The position numbers and the translations under genes are program-made. Positions 61,693-64,000 of a stretch of DNA of 64,000 nucleotides are shown here, piece by piece (the first letter of the stretch is position 1; the number at the start of each line of letters is the position of its first letter). Source of the DNA: Rhizobacter sp. AJA081-3 (lineage in GTDB: Bacteria > Pseudomonadota > Gammaproteobacteria > Burkholderiales > Burkholderiaceae_C). The notes beneath the pieces were generated by a model. That model made no database searches and was not told where the DNA came from. It saw nothing but the letters and a program-made list of their open reading frames with translations. Location of the stretch: contig NZ_CP059067.1 in NCBI RefSeq assembly GCF_017795745.1, forward strand, positions 3,720,001-3,784,000, read 5' to 3'.

Positions 61693-62714
61693 AAGCCCTC
61701 ATCAATGCCGAGGTGGCGATCCAGGCCGCGGTGTCGGCGGCGCAGAACTATGCCGACATCGTCACCGACCGCGACCCCGACGACGGCGAGCACGTGGTAC
61801 CCGGCGAGCTGCGCCGCTTCCTCGCGCGGCTGCGGCTGCTGCACGGCGTGCCCTTCAGTTACCTGGTGCCCGACGCGAAGCTGCTGCCGATCGAATCGAT
61901 CCGCTTCTTCTACATCGACCGCGCCTGGACCGACGCACTGGTGCAGGGCGCGCTGTCGGTGGGCACGATCAGCAGCGCCGACCGCACGCAGCTCGAGGCG
62001 GTGTACCCGCACATCCGTGCCGAGGTCGACGAAGCCGAGCGCACGATCCGCCAGCCGAAAGGCGAAGAGCTGCTCAAGGCCGGCAGCGGCACCATCACCG
62101 GCTTCATCCTTCGGTCGCGCGCGGTGTCGGGATGGCCCAACCTGCACGTGCGCGCCTATTCGCGCGACGTGGTGGCCGACGACGCGCTGACCACCGCGGC
62201 CGAGTCGGACCCGAGCCGCATGAAGGTGCTGCGCATGGAGCGCCTCGCGCCGGCGGTGCTGCTGGTGCTGTTCGACGGCGTGCCCGCGGTGGTGCACATC
62301 GAGGAGCCGCGCCAGGGCATCCAGTTCGGCGTGCGCATCGACCCCGCCGGCCCGCCCAACCAGCGCCGCGTGAAGGTGCGCGACTGCAACACCGGCGACC
62401 CGGTGCCGCCCGAGAACGGCTTCACCTCGACGAACTCGGTGGACGTGCCTTTCCGACCCAACGCGCCGGGCGTGATCAACATGGCCGCGTTGCGCGCGCG
62501 GCTGGCCACCAAGGCGCCGAACAGCGGCGGCACGCTCGAGCCCAACGAGTACGCGCTGCAGATGCTGCGCTTCCCCTTCCGGCAGGTGTTCGGCGACCCC
62601 GAGAACCAGACCGAGAGCAAACGTTTCTATGCGCTCGACGAGTTCAAGGCCAAGGTCGCGCTGACCACCTGGAAGAGCACGGTCGCGACCAGCCTGGCGA
62701 AGGTGAACCCATGA
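61689..62714 (+). CDS. unknown 341-aa protein, cassette gene 4
   Basis: 341 residues; unrecognised. A helical N-terminus (INAEVAIQAAVSAAQNYADI) is followed by a mixed region with repeated R/D-rich strands (LPIESIRFFYIDRAW), and a C-terminal half with FTSTNSVDVPFRPNAPG and LRFPFRQVFGDPENQTE. Starts inside the previous stop (ATGA) and ends overlapping the next start in the same way. Confidence 0.75.
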   Translation: MKALINAEVAIQAAVSAAQNYADIVTDRDPDDGEHVVPGELRRFLARLRLLHGVPFSYLVPDAKLLPIESIRFFYIDRAWTDALVQGALSVGTISSADRTQLEAVYPHIRAEVDEAERTIRQPKGEELLKAGSGTITGFILRSRAVSGWPNLHVRAYSRDVVADDALTTAAESDPSRMKVLRMERLAPAVLLVLFDGVPAVVHIEEPRQGIQFGVRIDPAGPPNQRRVKVRDCNTGDPVPPENGFTSTNSVDVPFRPNAPGVINMAALRARLATKAPNSGGTLEPNEYALQMLRFPFRQVFGDPENQTESKRFYALDEFKAKVALTTWKSTVATSLAKVNP

Positions 62715-64000
62715 GCACTCGGCGCAAGCCCGTTGCATCGAAAGCGGCGGCACCGCGCTCGGCCTTCGACCCCGACGCCATCCGCACGCTGGTGCGCGGC
62801 AAGCGCTTCCTGGCCGCCGACCGCGCCGCGCTCGACCTCGGCGAGATCGCCACCTGGGACAAGTACCTGCTCCGCGAGAAACGGCTGCTGGTGCCGATCG
62901 ACGTGCAGGCGCTCTACGTGCCCGCCGGCAGCGCCGAGCCGATGGTGCGCCTGCCGATGCTGGTGGCCGGCCCCAACGGCGAGACCGTTCTGAACGCCGA
63001 GGACGGCATGCCCGACCCGTTCGATGCCGGCGTGCCGCGCGAGGCCGGCGTGCACCTTCACTGGGCCATGCCCGACGCCTTGCTGCGCGGCAGCTTCAAG
63101 CAGGCCACGGACGGCGCAAGCAACCGCCTCGCCCTGCCGCCGCTGCCCGACCGCTGGGTGGTGCTGCGCCTGCTGCTTCCGCGCGGTGCCACGATGCCCG
63201 TCGTCACCGGGTGGGTGATCGAGGCCGATCGTGCGGTGGCCGTGCCGCTCGCGTCATGGAGCGAAGGCAGCAGCGCCTCGCAAAGCGCCACGCCGGCCGG
63301 CGCCGCGCTCGAACGCGAGCAGCTCACCGGCACCGTGGGCGGCGCGGTGAGCTGGTCGGGCGTGTACGACGCGGTACTCAACCGCTTCGCCTTCCACGAC
63401 CCGCTCGCCGACCTGGCCACGCTTGCGCCGCAGGGCGTGGACGAGGACTGCGCCGCCTACGTGGTGGCCGGCTGGTGGAGCGACCCGGCGCTCGACCCGC
63501 TGGACAAGGCGCGCAGCAAGGACAGCCTGCACGAGTTGCTCGACCGCCAACGCTGGCGGTTGCTCTACGAATGGGGCGATGCCGCGGGCTCACAGCAACA
63601 GGACGCCGCGCAGGCCGAACTGCGCCGCGCGCTCGGCCTGACCAGCACCGACCGCTGGTCCGGCAGCCGACCGGTGGCCACTGCCGCCCTGCGCGCCGCC
63701 GCCGCGGGCACGCCCTTCGTGCCGATCGACAAGACCTTCCTCGCCAAGCAGGAGCACGTGGCGGTGTCGGCTTTCGCCAGCGAGGCGATCGAGCGCTACG
63801 TCGCGCCGCCCTGGCAGCTGCGCTCGTCGCTGCTGCACGGCGCGATCTACGGCGTGCCGGTGAGCGGCTCGCCCACGCTGGACCGGCGGCCGGACGCGGG
63901 CGGTGTGAGCGTGGCGCTCGGCCTGCACGACGACGACCTGCTCGCCGCCTTCGCGGCTGCGCAGGCCACGCCCGACCAGCGGCGCGCCACCGAGCGCCTG
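62711..64000 (+). CDS. unknown protein, cassette gene 5 (3' end outside window)
   Basis: At least 430 residues, open to the window end. Begins MSTRRKPVASKAAAPRSAF, a basic disordered stretch, then a mixed alpha/beta region with GVHLHWAMPDALLRGSF and LPPLPDRWVVLRLLLPRG, and later WVIEADRAVAVPLASWSE. Not recognised. ATGA-coupled to the previous gene, so the operon continues to the right and its full extent is unknown. Confidence 0.75.
   Translation, partial: MSTRRKPVASKAAAPRSAFDPDAIRTLVRGKRFLAADRAALDLGEIATWDKYLLREKRLLVPIDVQALYVPAGSAEPMVRLPMLVAGPNGETVLNAEDGMPDPFDAGVPREAGVHLHWAMPDALLRGSFKQATDGASNRLALPPLPDRWVVLRLLLPRGATMPVVTGWVIEADRAVAVPLASWSEGSSASQSATPAGAALEREQLTGTVGGAVSWSGVYDAVLNRFAFHDPLADLATLAPQGVDEDCAAYVVAGWWSDPALDPLDKARSKDSLHELLDRQRWRLLYEWGDAAGSQQQDAAQAELRRALGLTSTDRWSGSRPVATAALRAAAAGTPFVPIDKTFLAKQEHVAVSAFASEAIERYVAPPWQLRSSLLHGAIYGVPVSGSPTLDRRPDAGGVSVALGLHDDDLLAAFAAAQATPDQRRATERL

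Overview
The window is dense, GC-rich bacterial DNA with short intergenic gaps and many ATGA or TGATG gene junctions. Gene content (H-NS-family nucleoid protein, PPi-type phosphofructokinase, OlsB-type acyltransferase, CheB/CheR/PAS fusion, DUF2934, DUF6064) points to a betaproteobacterium of the order Burkholderiales, probably the Rubrivivax/Leptothrix/Methylibium neighbourhood. That placement is an inference from gene families, not a measured phylogeny. I see no rRNA, tRNA, CRISPR array, integrase or transposase.

Layout. (1) 0-9 kb: a cut-off gene, PPi-phosphofructokinase, a small unknown protein, a clostripain-like C11 protease facing a large TPR protein with a C-terminal winged helix, an RlmN/Cfr-type radical SAM enzyme, a membrane-anchored coiled-coil protein and a chromate transporter. 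(2) 9-14 kb: an NAD module. An NrtR-type Nudix regulator faces an operon of SPFH protein, NAD-kinase-like protein, nicotinamidase and nicotinate phosphoribosyltransferase across two tandem 17-bp palindromes that look like its operators. (3) 14-24.7 kb: M16 protease with gamma-glutamyltransferase; a permease/MCE/lipoprotein lipid-transport operon without its ATPase; then a minus-strand run with OlsB, a small cytochrome c, a cupin, a tandem pair of unknown 247-residue paralogs, DUF6064, an aldo/keto reductase and YciH. (4) 24.7-35 kb: a UvrD/Rep-family helicase behind a near-consensus LexA box, H-NS with a lysine-rich tail, assorted enzymes, a membrane-bound AraC regulator and a prolyl oligopeptidase. 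(5) 35-49 kb: an accessory, stress-flavoured region: solitary Hcp, TPR-methyltransferase, host-attachment-type protein, universal stress protein, an Hsp20 remnant, a Crp/Fnr regulator, a second GroEL without Asp52, a flavodoxin remnant, PAP2 phosphatase, DUF2934, a PAS histidine kinase with its LuxR-type response regulator, CheB-CheR-PAS, and two alpha/beta-hydrolase-fold proteins that appear catalytically dead behind an FNR-like palindrome. (6) 49-64 kb: a five-gene, translationally coupled cassette built around a 3286-residue beta-rich protein with a DUF6603-like segment. It runs off the right end of the window.

The best candidate for an undescribed system is the 49-64 kb cassette. Its proteins fit no pathway I recognise, every junction is stop/start overlapped, and the central gene is one of the largest I would expect in such a genome. 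Secondary candidates are the NrtR operon with its SPFH and NAD-kinase-like members, the GroEL paralog with altered catalytic residues, and the C11 protease/TPR regulator pair.
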